From: Herbaspirillum sp. RTI4
GTDB lineage: Bacteria; Pseudomonadota; Gammaproteobacteria; Burkholderiales; Burkholderiaceae_D
Length of the DNA: 64,000 nucleotides
Reading direction: 5' to 3'
NCBI RefSeq assembly: GCF_034313965.1
Contig: NZ_JAVIWQ010000002.1
Coordinates: 3,720,001 to 3,784,000, forward strand
Shown: piece after piece, positions 28,165 to 36,746 of the stretch
How positions within the stretch are numbered: the stretch's first letter is position 1
Layout of the letters: every line of letters begins with the position of its first letter
Notes under the pieces: generated by a model
Database searches by the model: none
Told to the model about the DNA's origin: nothing
Seen by the model: only the letters and a program-made list of their open reading frames with translations
Made by a program: the position numbers and the translations under genes

Positions 28165-28194
28165 TTGCAAAAAAAAGAGTTCTTTTTTTTGCAA
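28165..28194 (-). promoter_or_regulatory. Perfect 30-base palindrome upstream of the efflux operon
   Basis: The 14-base arms TTGCAAAAAAAAGA and TCTTTTTTTTGCAA flank a 2-base centre. The palindrome ends 17 bases before the adaptor ATG at 28147, so it lies in the leader or core promoter. It may bind a repressor encoded elsewhere, or form a leader hairpin. Confidence 0.6.
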
Positions 28195-28553
28195 CTGCAT
28201 ATCTTTATAGCAAGTAGGACGTTACGAAAATTGTACTTTGATTTGACTTTTTTTATTTCCCAAGGGCATTAATAGAAAATGTGCGTAAGAATTGAGCGCA
28301 TTGAATGTGAGAATAAGGGAAGGTAAAAAATGTTTTTCAGACAACTATCCGGATCGCATTTTCCCCGCAAGAAAAGCGGCTCTCATCGTTCGGATTAGCT
28401 ATGCAAAGGCAGAAATGCAGCGTGAGGAACGCGGCACACAGAGTCCGCTTTATCACCGAGACCGGTAAGTAAGTCAGGAATGATGCGGGGTCATCAAATC
28501 CGGCCAGTCGCGCTGAGGGCGCGACAGGAGCGAGAGGCGTAAAGCTTCGTTCT

Positions 28554-29006
28554 CTATTTCGGATCGACCGGAAAGCTGCGCAAATACGCCAATAAATTGG
28601 CAAGCTTCTTTTCATCGCTGATGCCCCAGAAACTCATTTTGGTTCCGGGAACGACATTGCCAGGGGAGTTGAGGAATTTCGTCAAAGACTGTTCCGACCA
28701 GACGATGCCGGATTTTTTCATCGCGGCCGAATAGCGCTCTTTGTAATCCGGCGAGCTGCCTGCCACCCGTCCGAAAATACCGTTAAGCTGCGGCCCAAAG
28801 CCCGAGCGCGCATCCGGCCCCACTGCGTGGCAAGAGGCACAGGTCAAACTCAAAAACAGCGCCTTACCCGCGACGACATCCCCCGCCGCGTAAGCCCGCG
28901 GTAACTGGCATACCAAAGCTGAGGCTACAGCAAAAACGAACGAGGTTCGCCTGACCATTCGCGGCGCACCGGAGAGGCGAGCCGATTTTTTTCCACACAA
29001 ATTCAT
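28554..29006 (-). CDS. Class I c-type cytochrome
   Basis: A 150-residue exported protein with a long signal region ending AYA-AGD, one haem site CASCH, and a methionine axial ligand in GTKMSFWG. The order fits cytochrome c2/c550-like carriers (FGPQLNGIFGRVAG, then YSAAMKKSGIVW and LANLLAYLR at the end). It would carry electrons in the periplasm. GAAGG lies six bases before the ATG at 29006; Met17 is a possible alternative. It stands alone, so its partners are unknown. Confidence 0.9.
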   Translation of the reverse strand: MNLCGKKSARLSGAPRMVRRTSFVFAVASALVCQLPRAYAAGDVVAGKALFLSLTCASCHAVGPDARSGFGPQLNGIFGRVAGSSPDYKERYSAAMKKSGIVWSEQSLTKFLNSPGNVVPGTKMSFWGISDEKKLANLLAYLRSFPVDPK

Positions 29007-29320
29007 GCCAGACCTTCACTTAAGAGAACGTATTCAACGGCCTACTTTACACGTTTGAACGTCTCTCCGTTGCTGCGTATGAATTTTCTGCTGGCAAGCA
29101 ATTTGATGGGCTAAGGAAGGAGCAAACGAACCTGAATTTCCCCTTCCATTACCCCCTATAAAAATATCCTCTCTGCATGCCGAAGGGTCCCGTCAGACAG
29201 CGCGTCTGGCGGAACTTATCGTTTTTTTTTCGGAACGCGAAAAGCGGAAAATCGACTTGGCAATGCCATGTAAATTACCGCCACGACAATCAATTGAAGC
29301 AACACCAGCAACACTCCCTG
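29007..29320. other. Intergenic region
   Basis: No gene is supported. A small stem (GTCAGAC/GTCTGGC, about 29190-29213) followed by a T-run at 29222-29231 looks like a weak terminator on the plus strand, although no plus-strand gene ends here. Confidence 0.3.
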
Positions 29321-30295
29321 TCATTTAATGTCAATCACCGCATCGACCACCTTCACCGCTTTCGGCAACAACTGATAACGAGAAAAGGTATCGGCGACCT
29401 CCTGCTGCGCCGCAATCACTTGTGGCGTTAACGGAAACGCTACTCCCCACGGCTGACGCGCCAACACCTGCCGCCAGACTGTCAGTTTGACACCCGTATC
29501 CCGCGCCAGAAACTGCGCCGTCTGCGCCAGATGATGTCGGGCGTACTGCTCTGTCTGGTCGATTTCCTTGAGTGTGGCGCGCAATGCGGCCGGATAACTG
29601 ATGGCAAACTGACGCGGCGCGATATAAAAGCCGTAATTTTCCGGCAACTCGCTCGCGCGGATCAAGACTCGCACACCACTGCTCGCTTCAACGTCCGCCA
29701 GACGTGGATCGGGCACGACCCATGCGGCCACGTCCCCACGCTCCAGCGCCGAGCGCGCCTCGCTGTACTGAAGATAGGCGAAGGAAACATCCTCCGGCTT
29801 CAATCCATTTTTTTCCAATGCCTTCAACAGCAAATATTGTCCGGCCGATCCTCTGGCTACCGCAATGCGCTTACCCTTGAGATCGCGCACGCTTTTCGCC
29901 GTCGAGGTTTGCGGCACGACTATTCCGTAATTGTCGCCGTAAGCAGCGGAATAAGCGACATAGCGGATATCCGGTGCGCGACCAGCCTGAGCGAATACCG
30001 GCGGCGTCGAACCGACGAAGCCCAGGTCGATGTCACCGGTATTGATCGCCTCTACCATTGGCGGGCCAAACGGAAATTCATACCATTTGACTGCCACACC
30101 ATGAGTAGCAAGTACTTTTTCCAGATCTCCGCTCGATTTCAAAATGACCAGACTGTTGCCCTTCTAATAACCGATACGGATTTCCTTGGGCCAGCCGGAC
30201 TGGGGTTCGACTGCATGTGCCACCCCCAAGCCAAACAGATTGACGGAAAGTAGCAAGGTGGATAACAACCGGGTCTTCAACAACGATCTGAACAT
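29321..30295 (-). pseudogene. SsuA-type aliphatic-sulfonate binding protein with a single in-frame amber codon
   Basis: The frame runs 324 codons from the ATG at 30295 (GAGGAA upstream) and is interrupted only by TAG at codon 44 (30164-30166). Before it comes a signal peptide and WPKEIRIGY; after it KGNSLVILK, so the stop replaces the Gln of the family motif IRIGYQKGNSLVILK, one C-to-T change. The rest is intact (NTGDIDLGFVGSTPP, VARGSAGQYLL, PENYGFYIAPR). In the family this protein feeds sulfonates to SsuBC in sulfur starvation. No ssuBCD genes are nearby. It may be a recent null allele, a read-through gene or a sequencing error. Confidence 0.85.
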
Positions 30296-30574
30296 GAAAA
30301 ATTTCCTCTTGAATGAAAGTGCAGAATAGGTATCCGCCGTTGCGCGCACAAGGAAGTTTTTAAAAGATGCTTATGTGATTTTCGAATTTCATTTCCGCTG
30401 CTAATAAATACATAAAGAACCACCGTATGCCGCTCAATGTCATTGCGGTTTCCAGCGGCTCACCCTGCATCACTCATCACGAACGACCATCAACAGGGTA
30501 CTGCGTTGCTAACTTGCTATCGCCCCCAATAAAGACATACGATAAAATTTCGATCACTCTAATTAAGGAAGCGT
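30296..30574. other. Divergent intergenic region
   Basis: This gap between divergent genes should contain both promoters. No ORF or clear operator was seen. Confidence 0.3.
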
Positions 30575-31957
30575 ATGAATTCACACCTCACCCATAAACT
30601 CGCTCAACTCCCTTTCTCCCTTGCATGCTTGTTCTTAACAACGAGTGTTCTGGCGCAAACGTCGCATGCCTCGGTTGAGGCAGCAATTCCGACCGCGTTG
30701 ATTGCCCGTGTCAATAAAGCAGTCGATGCCGATACAGCGCGTCTTACTGCCATCTTCAAGGATTTGCACCAGCACCCGGAAATAGGCTTTACCGAGACGC
30801 GCACAGCAGCGATCGTCGCTAAAGACCTCAGGTCGCTTGGGTTTTCTGTGACGGAAAAAATAGGCCAAACCGGGGTGGTTGGCGTATTCAAAAATGGTCC
30901 CGGGCCCACTGTCTGGTTCCGCGCTGACATGGATGCGAATTCGGTACGCGAGGCAACCGGGCTGCCCTACGCCGCCACCGCCAAACAACATCTGGCCGAT
31001 GGCAGCGAGATTGACGTCATGCATGCCTGCGGCCATGACGCGCATGTGACCTGGTTGCTCGGCCTGGCCAAGACCATGGTTGCGCTCTCGTCCGACTGGT
31101 CGGGAACACTGGTGGTTTATGCTCAACCGGCCGAAGAAGTCGGCCTCGGTGCGCAGGCCATGGTCGATGACAATCTATGGCAACGCGGCTTCCCACAACC
31201 CGATTACGCCTTCGGTTCGCATACTGCGCCGGGGCCGTTGGGCTATCTGTCGAGTTCGCCGGGCGTGCGCATGGCGGGTGTCGATCAGCTCGATATTACG
31301 TTCAAGGGAATCGGCGGTCATGGCTCTTCGCCACAGGCAACAATCGATCCGGTGGTGATGGCGGCGCAGGCAGTACTGGCCTATCAAACCATCGTTAGCC
31401 GCAACCTCGATCCGCAGGCCGCAGCCGTAGTGACAGTCGGAGCCATCGTTGCCGGACGAGACAACAATGTGATTCCCGAGAGCGCGGTACTCAAGCTCAA
31501 TTTGCGCTGGTTTACAAAAGAAGTGCGTGAGCAGATGCTCAAACGAATCGACGACATCAATAATGGCGTCGCGATTGCCGCAGGGGTCAGCGCCGACAAA
31601 ATGCCGACGCGTGTAATGAAGGGCAACGCCGGGCCACTGGTCAACAACAAAGCCCTGGTGGAGAAGATCAACATCTCGCTAGAGGCGCTCATGGGCAAGG
31701 GCAAGGTCATCGACCAATTCCCGGCCGTGATGGGGTCTGAAGATTTTCAGGAAGTATTCCGCTCGCTCAATACGCCCTATGTCTTAATGATGATAGGCGT
31801 TGCGCCGCTGGACTTATTCACCAAAGCCCGTGCAGCAGGGAAAGAGGCCCCTTACTCCAACCATAACTCCGATTTCTTCGTCGACCTCGCCGCCATCCCG
31901 ATTGGCGCGAAAGTCAATGCGGTAGCGGCTCTGAGCATTCTGGCAAAACGACGTTAG
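30575..31957 (+). CDS. Exported M20-family amidohydrolase (hippurate/IAA-amino-acid hydrolase type)
   Basis: A 460-residue metallopeptidase-family hydrolase with a signal peptide ending near VLAQTSHA. Family motifs are HQHPEIGFTE, WFRADMDANSV, the metal-site HACGHDAH, QPAEEVGLGAQAM with the catalytic Glu pair, and a dimerisation insert beginning GIGGHGSSPQ. A late HNSDFF holds another metal ligand. Such enzymes split N-acyl amino acids or similar amides; export to the periplasm is typical of this subgroup. It is a single gene, divergent from the SsuA-type pseudogene. Confidence 0.9.
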   Translation: MNSHLTHKLAQLPFSLACLFLTTSVLAQTSHASVEAAIPTALIARVNKAVDADTARLTAIFKDLHQHPEIGFTETRTAAIVAKDLRSLGFSVTEKIGQTGVVGVFKNGPGPTVWFRADMDANSVREATGLPYAATAKQHLADGSEIDVMHACGHDAHVTWLLGLAKTMVALSSDWSGTLVVYAQPAEEVGLGAQAMVDDNLWQRGFPQPDYAFGSHTAPGPLGYLSSSPGVRMAGVDQLDITFKGIGGHGSSPQATIDPVVMAAQAVLAYQTIVSRNLDPQAAAVVTVGAIVAGRDNNVIPESAVLKLNLRWFTKEVREQMLKRIDDINNGVAIAAGVSADKMPTRVMKGNAGPLVNNKALVEKINISLEALMGKGKVIDQFPAVMGSEDFQEVFRSLNTPYVLMMIGVAPLDLFTKARAAGKEAPYSNHNSDFFVDLAAIPIGAKVNAVAALSILAKRR

Positions 31958-32084
31958 CAGACATTCTCCGGTCGCATCAATGTCGCGCACTAGGATGTCC
32001 TTGCGCTGCTGCATCCGGCCCATGCGCTCTGGGTCGTCGCAATAGCGCAAGACATTCTGAATGCAGCGAACTCCCAATAAAAAA

Positions 32085-32123
32085 TTCCGTTAAAAGCTTC
32101 TGTTAAAAGCTTCCGTTAAAAAT
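32085..32123. repeat. Three 13-base tandem repeats at the stop of the aquaporin gene
   Basis: Units TTCCGTTAAAAGC, TTCTGTTAAAAGC and TTCCGTTAAAAAT follow one another. The TAA of the aquaporin gene lies in the last unit on the minus strand, so the stop region has been triplicated. Confidence 0.75.
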
Positions 32124-32826
32124 TGACCTTGAATAGCAATGCGGCCAATGCCGCACCGATTAATGGACCGACTACCGGCACCCAGGCATAACGCCAGTCA
32201 CTATCGCGCTTACCAGAAATAGGCAGAATCGCATGCATGATGCGTGGGCCAAGATCGCGGGCCGGGCTCATCGCATAGCCAGTGGTACCGCCAAGCGACA
32301 CACCGATACCCAGCACCAGCAACCCGACCGGCAAAGCGTTCATCGCGCCCAGACCGAAGCGCGGCGCGGCCATATTGAGCACGGCAAACACCAGAACGAA
32401 GGTGGCGACAACTTCCGATAGCACATTGAACGGCGTGTTACGGATGGCCGGGCCGGTGCAGAACACCGCGAGTTTGGCGTCGGCATCCGCAGTCGCCTCG
32501 AAGTGATCGCGGTAGACCAGCCATACCAACAGCGCACCGACCATGCCACCGGCCATCTGCGCCGCGATATAAGCGGGTACCTGATCCCATGGGAATTTAT
32601 CGGCCAGCGCCAGTGCGAATGTCACGGCCGGATTGAGGTGACCTCCGCTAGCCGCAGCCGTACACAGTACCGCAACAAAAACCGCCATACCCCAACCGAT
32701 GGCGATCACTATCAGGCCGCTGTCATGGCCCTTGGTTTTCTTCAACAGGACATTGGCAACGACACCTTCGCCCAACAGAACCAGCATAGCGGTTCCAACA
32801 AATTCAGCAAACAGGGGACTCATCAT
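32116..32826 (-). CDS. glpF: Aquaporin / glycerol facilitator (MIP family)
   Basis: A 236-residue, six-helix MIP channel. The first half has the expected SGGHLNPAVT motif. In the second half, the usual NPARD reads SPARDLGPR, so the second Asn is replaced by Ser. The ATG at 32826 lies seven bases after TGGAG; an ATG six bases earlier is too close to it. The gene follows glpK and glpD on the same strand, so glycerol uptake is the natural role. The changed second NPA box may alter selectivity. A third gene of a glp cluster is the best reading; water transport is the alternative. Confidence 0.88.
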   Translation of the reverse strand: MMSPLFAEFVGTAMLVLLGEGVVANVLLKKTKGHDSGLIVIAIGWGMAVFVAVLCTAAASGGHLNPAVTFALALADKFPWDQVPAYIAAQMAGGMVGALLVWLVYRDHFEATADADAKLAVFCTGPAIRNTPFNVLSEVVATFVLVFAVLNMAAPRFGLGAMNALPVGLLVLGIGVSLGGTTGYAMSPARDLGPRIMHAILPISGKRDSDWRYAWVPVVGPLIGAALAALLFKVNF

Positions 32827-32849
32827 GATCATGCTCCATTGCTATTATG

Positions 32850-32960
32850 GGATCGCTGAATAAGTAGTGTGGACGGCGCAAGCAAAGGAAATGCGTGCTG
32901 CCGCACTCAGGTACGGACAGCATCGCTGATGCTGAACTTGCACCGCCAATAGCCTAATCA
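32850..32960. repeat. Dispersed intergenic repeat, copy A
   Basis: The sequence between glpF and glpK begins ATCGCTGAATAAG and ends near AATAGCCTAATCAGA, with an inner segment GGTACGGACAGCATCGC. A similar arrangement with related ends occurs at 40388-40510 and, in short form, at 49215-49255. It looks like a family of intergenic hairpin elements. Confidence 0.4.
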
Positions 32961-32991
32961 GATGTTGCTTAGGAAATTGTCAGGCACTCTT

Positions 32992-34506
32992 TCAGACTGT
33001 GTCGGCCCAGACCTTGCTGGCATTGATCGCCCGCTTCCAACCGTTGAGCAGCGTCTTAGTCTCACTGGCTTCCAAGCCGCGTGTGAAGCGATGATCGAGT
33101 TCCCACTGGCCCTGAATTTCTTCGATGTCCTTCCAGTAGCCCACCGCCAGTCCGGCCAGATAGGCCGCGCCGAGTGCAGTCGTTTCGGTAATCTTGGGCC
33201 GGATCACATCGACGCCGAGAATGTCGGATTGAAACTGCATGAGCAGATCATTCGCCGCCGCACCGCCATCGACCCGCAATTCATTGATCTTGTAACCCAG
33301 GTCGGCTTCCATGGCCTTGAGCACATCGTGTGACTGGTAGGCGATACTGTCGAGCGCTGCTCGGGCAACGTGCGCCGATGTCGTGCCACGGGTCAGTCCG
33401 AACATCGTGCCGCGGGCGCGCGCGTTCCAGTGCGGAGCGCCAAGACCCACAAATGCCGGCACCAGATACACGCCATCGCTGTTCGGTACCGACCGTCCCA
33501 AGGCTTCGATTTCCGATGCGTTGTGGATGATTCCCAGGCCGTCACGCAACCATTGCACTACTGCGCCGCCGATGAAGATACTGCCCTCCAAGGCATAGTT
33601 GACCTGATCCCCGATCTTCCAGGCCACGGTAGTGATGAGATTATTTTTGGATTCGACGGGCTTGTTCCCGGTATTCATCACCAGGAAGCAGCCGGTGCCA
33701 TAGGTATTTTTTACCATCCCGGGCTGAGTGCACATTTGCCCGAACAAAGCCGCCTGCTGATCGCCGGCAATGCCCGCCAGGGGAATCGCGGAGGCAAATA
33801 CGGTGGTCTTGGTCTTGCCGTAAATTTCAGAGGACGAGCGCACTTCGGGCAGCATGCTGCGCGGGATTTCCAGCATGTCGATCAGCTCGTCATCCCACTC
33901 CAGCGTGTGAATGTTAAACAGCATGGTGCGCGCGGCATTGGTGACATCGGTGACATGCAGTTCATGTTTAGTGAAATTCCATATCAGCCAGCTATCCACC
34001 GTACCGAAGCAGAGTTTGCCTTGCTTGGCGCGTTCGCGCGCGCCGGAAACATTATCCAGAATCCAGCGGATCTTGGTGCCGGAAAAATAGGAGTCGATAG
34101 GCAGGCCCGTTTTCGCCCTGACCATATCTTCCATCCCGCGCTGTTTTAAGTCATCACAAAACTCCGCAGTACGACGGTCCTGCCAGACAATCGCGTTGTA
34201 AACCGGACGACCAGTTTCACGATCCCAGACGATAGTGGTTTCGCGCTGATTGCTGATACCGATGGCGGCAATCGATGCGCCGTTGAGTCCTGCATGCGTG
34301 ACCGCTTCTGCGGCTACGCCAGCCTGGGTCGACCAGATTTCTTGCGGATCATGCTCGACCCAACCCGGCTTGGGATAAATCTGTCTGAATTCTTTTTGCG
34401 CGACCGATACGATATCGCCAGCGTGATCGAACAGCACGGCACGCGAGCTGGTCGTCCCCTGGTCGAGTGAAAGAATGTATTGACCTTCCATGTTTGTCTT
34501 CTCCAT
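32992..34506 (-). CDS. glpK: Glycerol kinase
   Basis: A 504-residue FGGY-family kinase. The N-terminal phosphate loop is [18 protein letters not shown], and FGG-family motifs ([39 protein letters not shown]) are all present. It phosphorylates glycerol to glycerol-3-phosphate in the cytoplasm, the substrate of GlpD encoded upstream. The perfect ribosome-binding match GAGGTGAT lies six bases before the ATG at 34506; an ATG at 34491 with GGAGAAG before it is a second possibility. Order on the minus strand is glpD, glpK, glpF. Confidence 0.97.
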   Translation of the reverse strand: MEKTNMEGQYILSLDQGTTSSRAVLFDHAGDIVSVAQKEFRQIYPKPGWVEHDPQEIWSTQAGVAAEAVTHAGLNGASIAAIGISNQRETTIVWDRETGRPVYNAIVWQDRRTAEFCDDLKQRGMEDMVRAKTGLPIDSYFSGTKIRWILDNVSGARERAKQGKLCFGTVDSWLIWNFTKHELHVTDVTNAARTMLFNIHTLEWDDELIDMLEIPRSMLPEVRSSSEIYGKTKTTVFASAIPLAGIAGDQQAALFGQMCTQPGMVKNTYGTGCFLVMNTGNKPVESKNNLITTVAWKIGDQVNYALEGSIFIGGAVVQWLRDGLGIIHNASEIEALGRSVPNSDGVYLVPAFVGLGAPHWNARARGTMFGLTRGTTSAHVARAALDSIAYQSHDVLKAMEADLGYKINELRVDGGAAANDLLMQFQSDILGVDVIRPKITETTALGAAYLAGLAVGYWKDIEEIQGQWELDHRFTRGLEASETKTLLNGWKRAINASKVWADTV

Positions 34507-34742
34507 TTGTATCACCTCAAAAAATGATGGTTATTTACGGATATGTGGATTTTTCCCCCGCTCTGTCAGCGCACATCTGATGAAGCAATGCGCGGCACAA
34601 TCCCCGAGCTGCAATGAACAGCAATAGTCGCCGCACTTGCGTACGACTGCTTTTCTTTCCCGGAGATTGTGTCGCCTGCACCACTTTTCAGGTGGGTTCT
34701 TAGAGGAGGCATCAGCGCCCGCCGAAGCGACGCCGGATCACG

Positions 34743-36284
34743 CTATTGAGCCAGCGTGGCGGTTCTTTCAGATTGTGCGGTGAGCCAGTCGGCAAGGCGT
34801 TGCTGCGACAGCGCAGTAGCATGCAAGCCCAGTTTGGTGCGACGCCAAAGGATATCGTCGGCACTGATAGCCCATTCCTGGTCCATCAGATAAAGCGCTT
34901 CCATTTCAAACAGGCCCGGGCTCAGTTCTTCACCCAGAGTTTCCATAGAATCAGCGCTGCCCAGAAGTCGTTCGGCACGGCTGCCATAAGCGCGCGCATA
35001 GCGTTTGGCCAAGGAAGCCGGCAGCCACGGATGACGGGCCACGAAGCCCGCCAGAAAGGCATCGAAGTCGCCACCGGGCAGGTCCCCTCCCGGCAGTGCT
35101 GCCTTGCCGGTCCAGGCTGGCTGCTCGATTGCCAATGGGCCGGCAAGCAAGTCCAGGGCATCCTCAGCAAGACGACGGTAGGTGGTGATTTTTCCGCCGA
35201 ACACCGACAACAAGGGGGCCTGATTTTCTGGCGCATCGACGTCAAGATGGTAATCCCGTGTGACGGCCGAGGGATTGGACGCATCCTCCTCCGCCAGCAA
35301 AGGACGCACACCGGAATAACTCCAGACCACATCAGCCGGCGTAATCGGCTTTACAAAATAGGTATTAACCGCGTCGCACAGGTAGCTCACTTCTTCCGGC
35401 GAAATGCTGACCTTGCTCGGATCGCCTCGATACTCTAAATCGGTGGTGCCGATCAGCGTGAATTCATTTTCATAAGGAATCGCGAAGATGATGCGTTTAT
35501 CAGGATTCTGAAAAATATAAGCGTGATCGTGATCGAACAATTTGCGAGTAATGATGTGACTGCCTTTGACCAGGCGTAATTCAGCATGCTCGGTCTGTCC
35601 CATATTTTGTTGCAGCAGATTGCTGGCCCAGGGACCACCGGCGTTGACGATAGCCCGCGCTTGTATCGTTTTTTCCGGCTGCCCATCGCTACGCAACTGG
35701 ATGCGCCAACTGCTGGCCTCGCGTTCAGCCGAAACAAAATAGGTATGGGTGAGAATCGTTGCGCCGCGCTCTTTTGCATCTAGGGCATTAAGCACGACCA
35801 GACGGGCGTCATCGACCCAGGCATCGGAATACACAAAGCCGCGCACCAGTAAATCGACCAGCGGCACGCCCGCAGGATGGCGTCGCAAATTGATGCCGCG
35901 CGAAGCGGGTAACAGTTCGCGGTGGCTCAGGTGATCGTATAAAAAAAGACCGAGGCGGATCATCCATGCCGGGCGCAAGCTGGCTACATGCGGCATCACG
36001 AAACGCAAAGGCCAGATAATGTGAGGTGCCAGCCGCAGCAATACTTCACGCTCCTTGAGTGCCTTGCGCACGAGACCGAACTCGTAATACTCCAGGTAAC
36101 GCAAGCCGCCATGAATCAGTTTGGTGCTGGCGGAGGAGGTGTGTTCGGCAAGATCATCTTTCTCGCACAACAGTACGCGCAGACCGCGGCCTGTCGCATC
36201 TCGTGCAATGCCAACGCCGTTGATACCACCACCCACCACCACCAGATCGTATTGTTCCGGTTCTTGCATTTGATTAATTTCCAC
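34743..36284 (-). CDS. glpD: Aerobic glycerol-3-phosphate dehydrogenase
   Basis: A 513-residue FAD enzyme of the inner membrane surface that oxidises glycerol-3-phosphate to dihydroxyacetone phosphate and passes electrons to quinone. The FAD motif VVVGGGINGVGIARDATGRG is at the N-terminus; STKLIHGGLRYLEYYEFGLV, GGPWASNLL and SGVRPLL follow as in GlpD. The start is GTG at 36284, five bases after AGGAGA; an ATG five codons later has no such site. It heads the glp gene group. No glpR gene is close by. Confidence 0.95.
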   Translation of the reverse strand: MEINQMQEPEQYDLVVVGGGINGVGIARDATGRGLRVLLCEKDDLAEHTSSASTKLIHGGLRYLEYYEFGLVRKALKEREVLLRLAPHIIWPLRFVMPHVASLRPAWMIRLGLFLYDHLSHRELLPASRGINLRRHPAGVPLVDLLVRGFVYSDAWVDDARLVVLNALDAKERGATILTHTYFVSAEREASSWRIQLRSDGQPEKTIQARAIVNAGGPWASNLLQQNMGQTEHAELRLVKGSHIITRKLFDHDHAYIFQNPDKRIIFAIPYENEFTLIGTTDLEYRGDPSKVSISPEEVSYLCDAVNTYFVKPITPADVVWSYSGVRPLLAEEDASNPSAVTRDYHLDVDAPENQAPLLSVFGGKITTYRRLAEDALDLLAGPLAIEQPAWTGKAALPGGDLPGGDFDAFLAGFVARHPWLPASLAKRYARAYGSRAERLLGSADSMETLGEELSPGLFEMEALYLMDQEWAISADDILWRRTKLGLHATALSQQRLADWLTAQSERTATLAQ

Positions 36285-36746
36285 TCAGTCTCCTGACGAG
36301 ATTCGTTCGGAGTTTTTCACGCCGAGGCGCACTCTAATCAATTTAGCTTACCACTACCAGCGTGCCTACGCCTTTAGTTCATTTGCTTTCGGCAACATCC
36401 GAATGTGCCTGATCAATGTTTGTCGCTGCGAAAAATGTAGGTATCGACGCGGCTGAAATTGAACTTTGAGGCCACGCACAATTTTGTACGTCGGCACATC
36501 TTGAATCAGGGAGTTACCTCTTCCCTGAAAAAAACCACCGTCATTTTTATTTTTTACAAACTAAACGCAGAGACCCGCAGCGACACAATGCCGGGGCGTT
36601 AATATGCGTCGGATCCGTAGGCAAGGAACGACAGCAGCGACAGACGATGCCTGCCGCTGTGCCGGAATTTCCCCACAAAAAAAACCAGGGCATCTCACCA
36701 ATGGCCTGCCAGCAGGCGCTAGCCAGACGCTTATCTCAAAGCCTGA
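36285..36746. other. Intergenic region upstream of glpD
   Basis: The 462 bases hold the presumed glpD promoter. A 65-codon plus-strand frame at 36604 has no recognisable content and overlaps the end of the next gene; it is probably spurious. Confidence 0.35.

Noticed and set aside
28337..28615. 92-codon minus-strand ORF downstream of the cytochrome gene
   Set aside because: Overlaps the 3' end of the cytochrome gene in another frame and has no recognisable features.
29190..29231. Rho-independent terminator on the plus strand
   Set aside because: The stem is short and mismatched, the T-run is 9 bases away and no plus-strand gene ends there.
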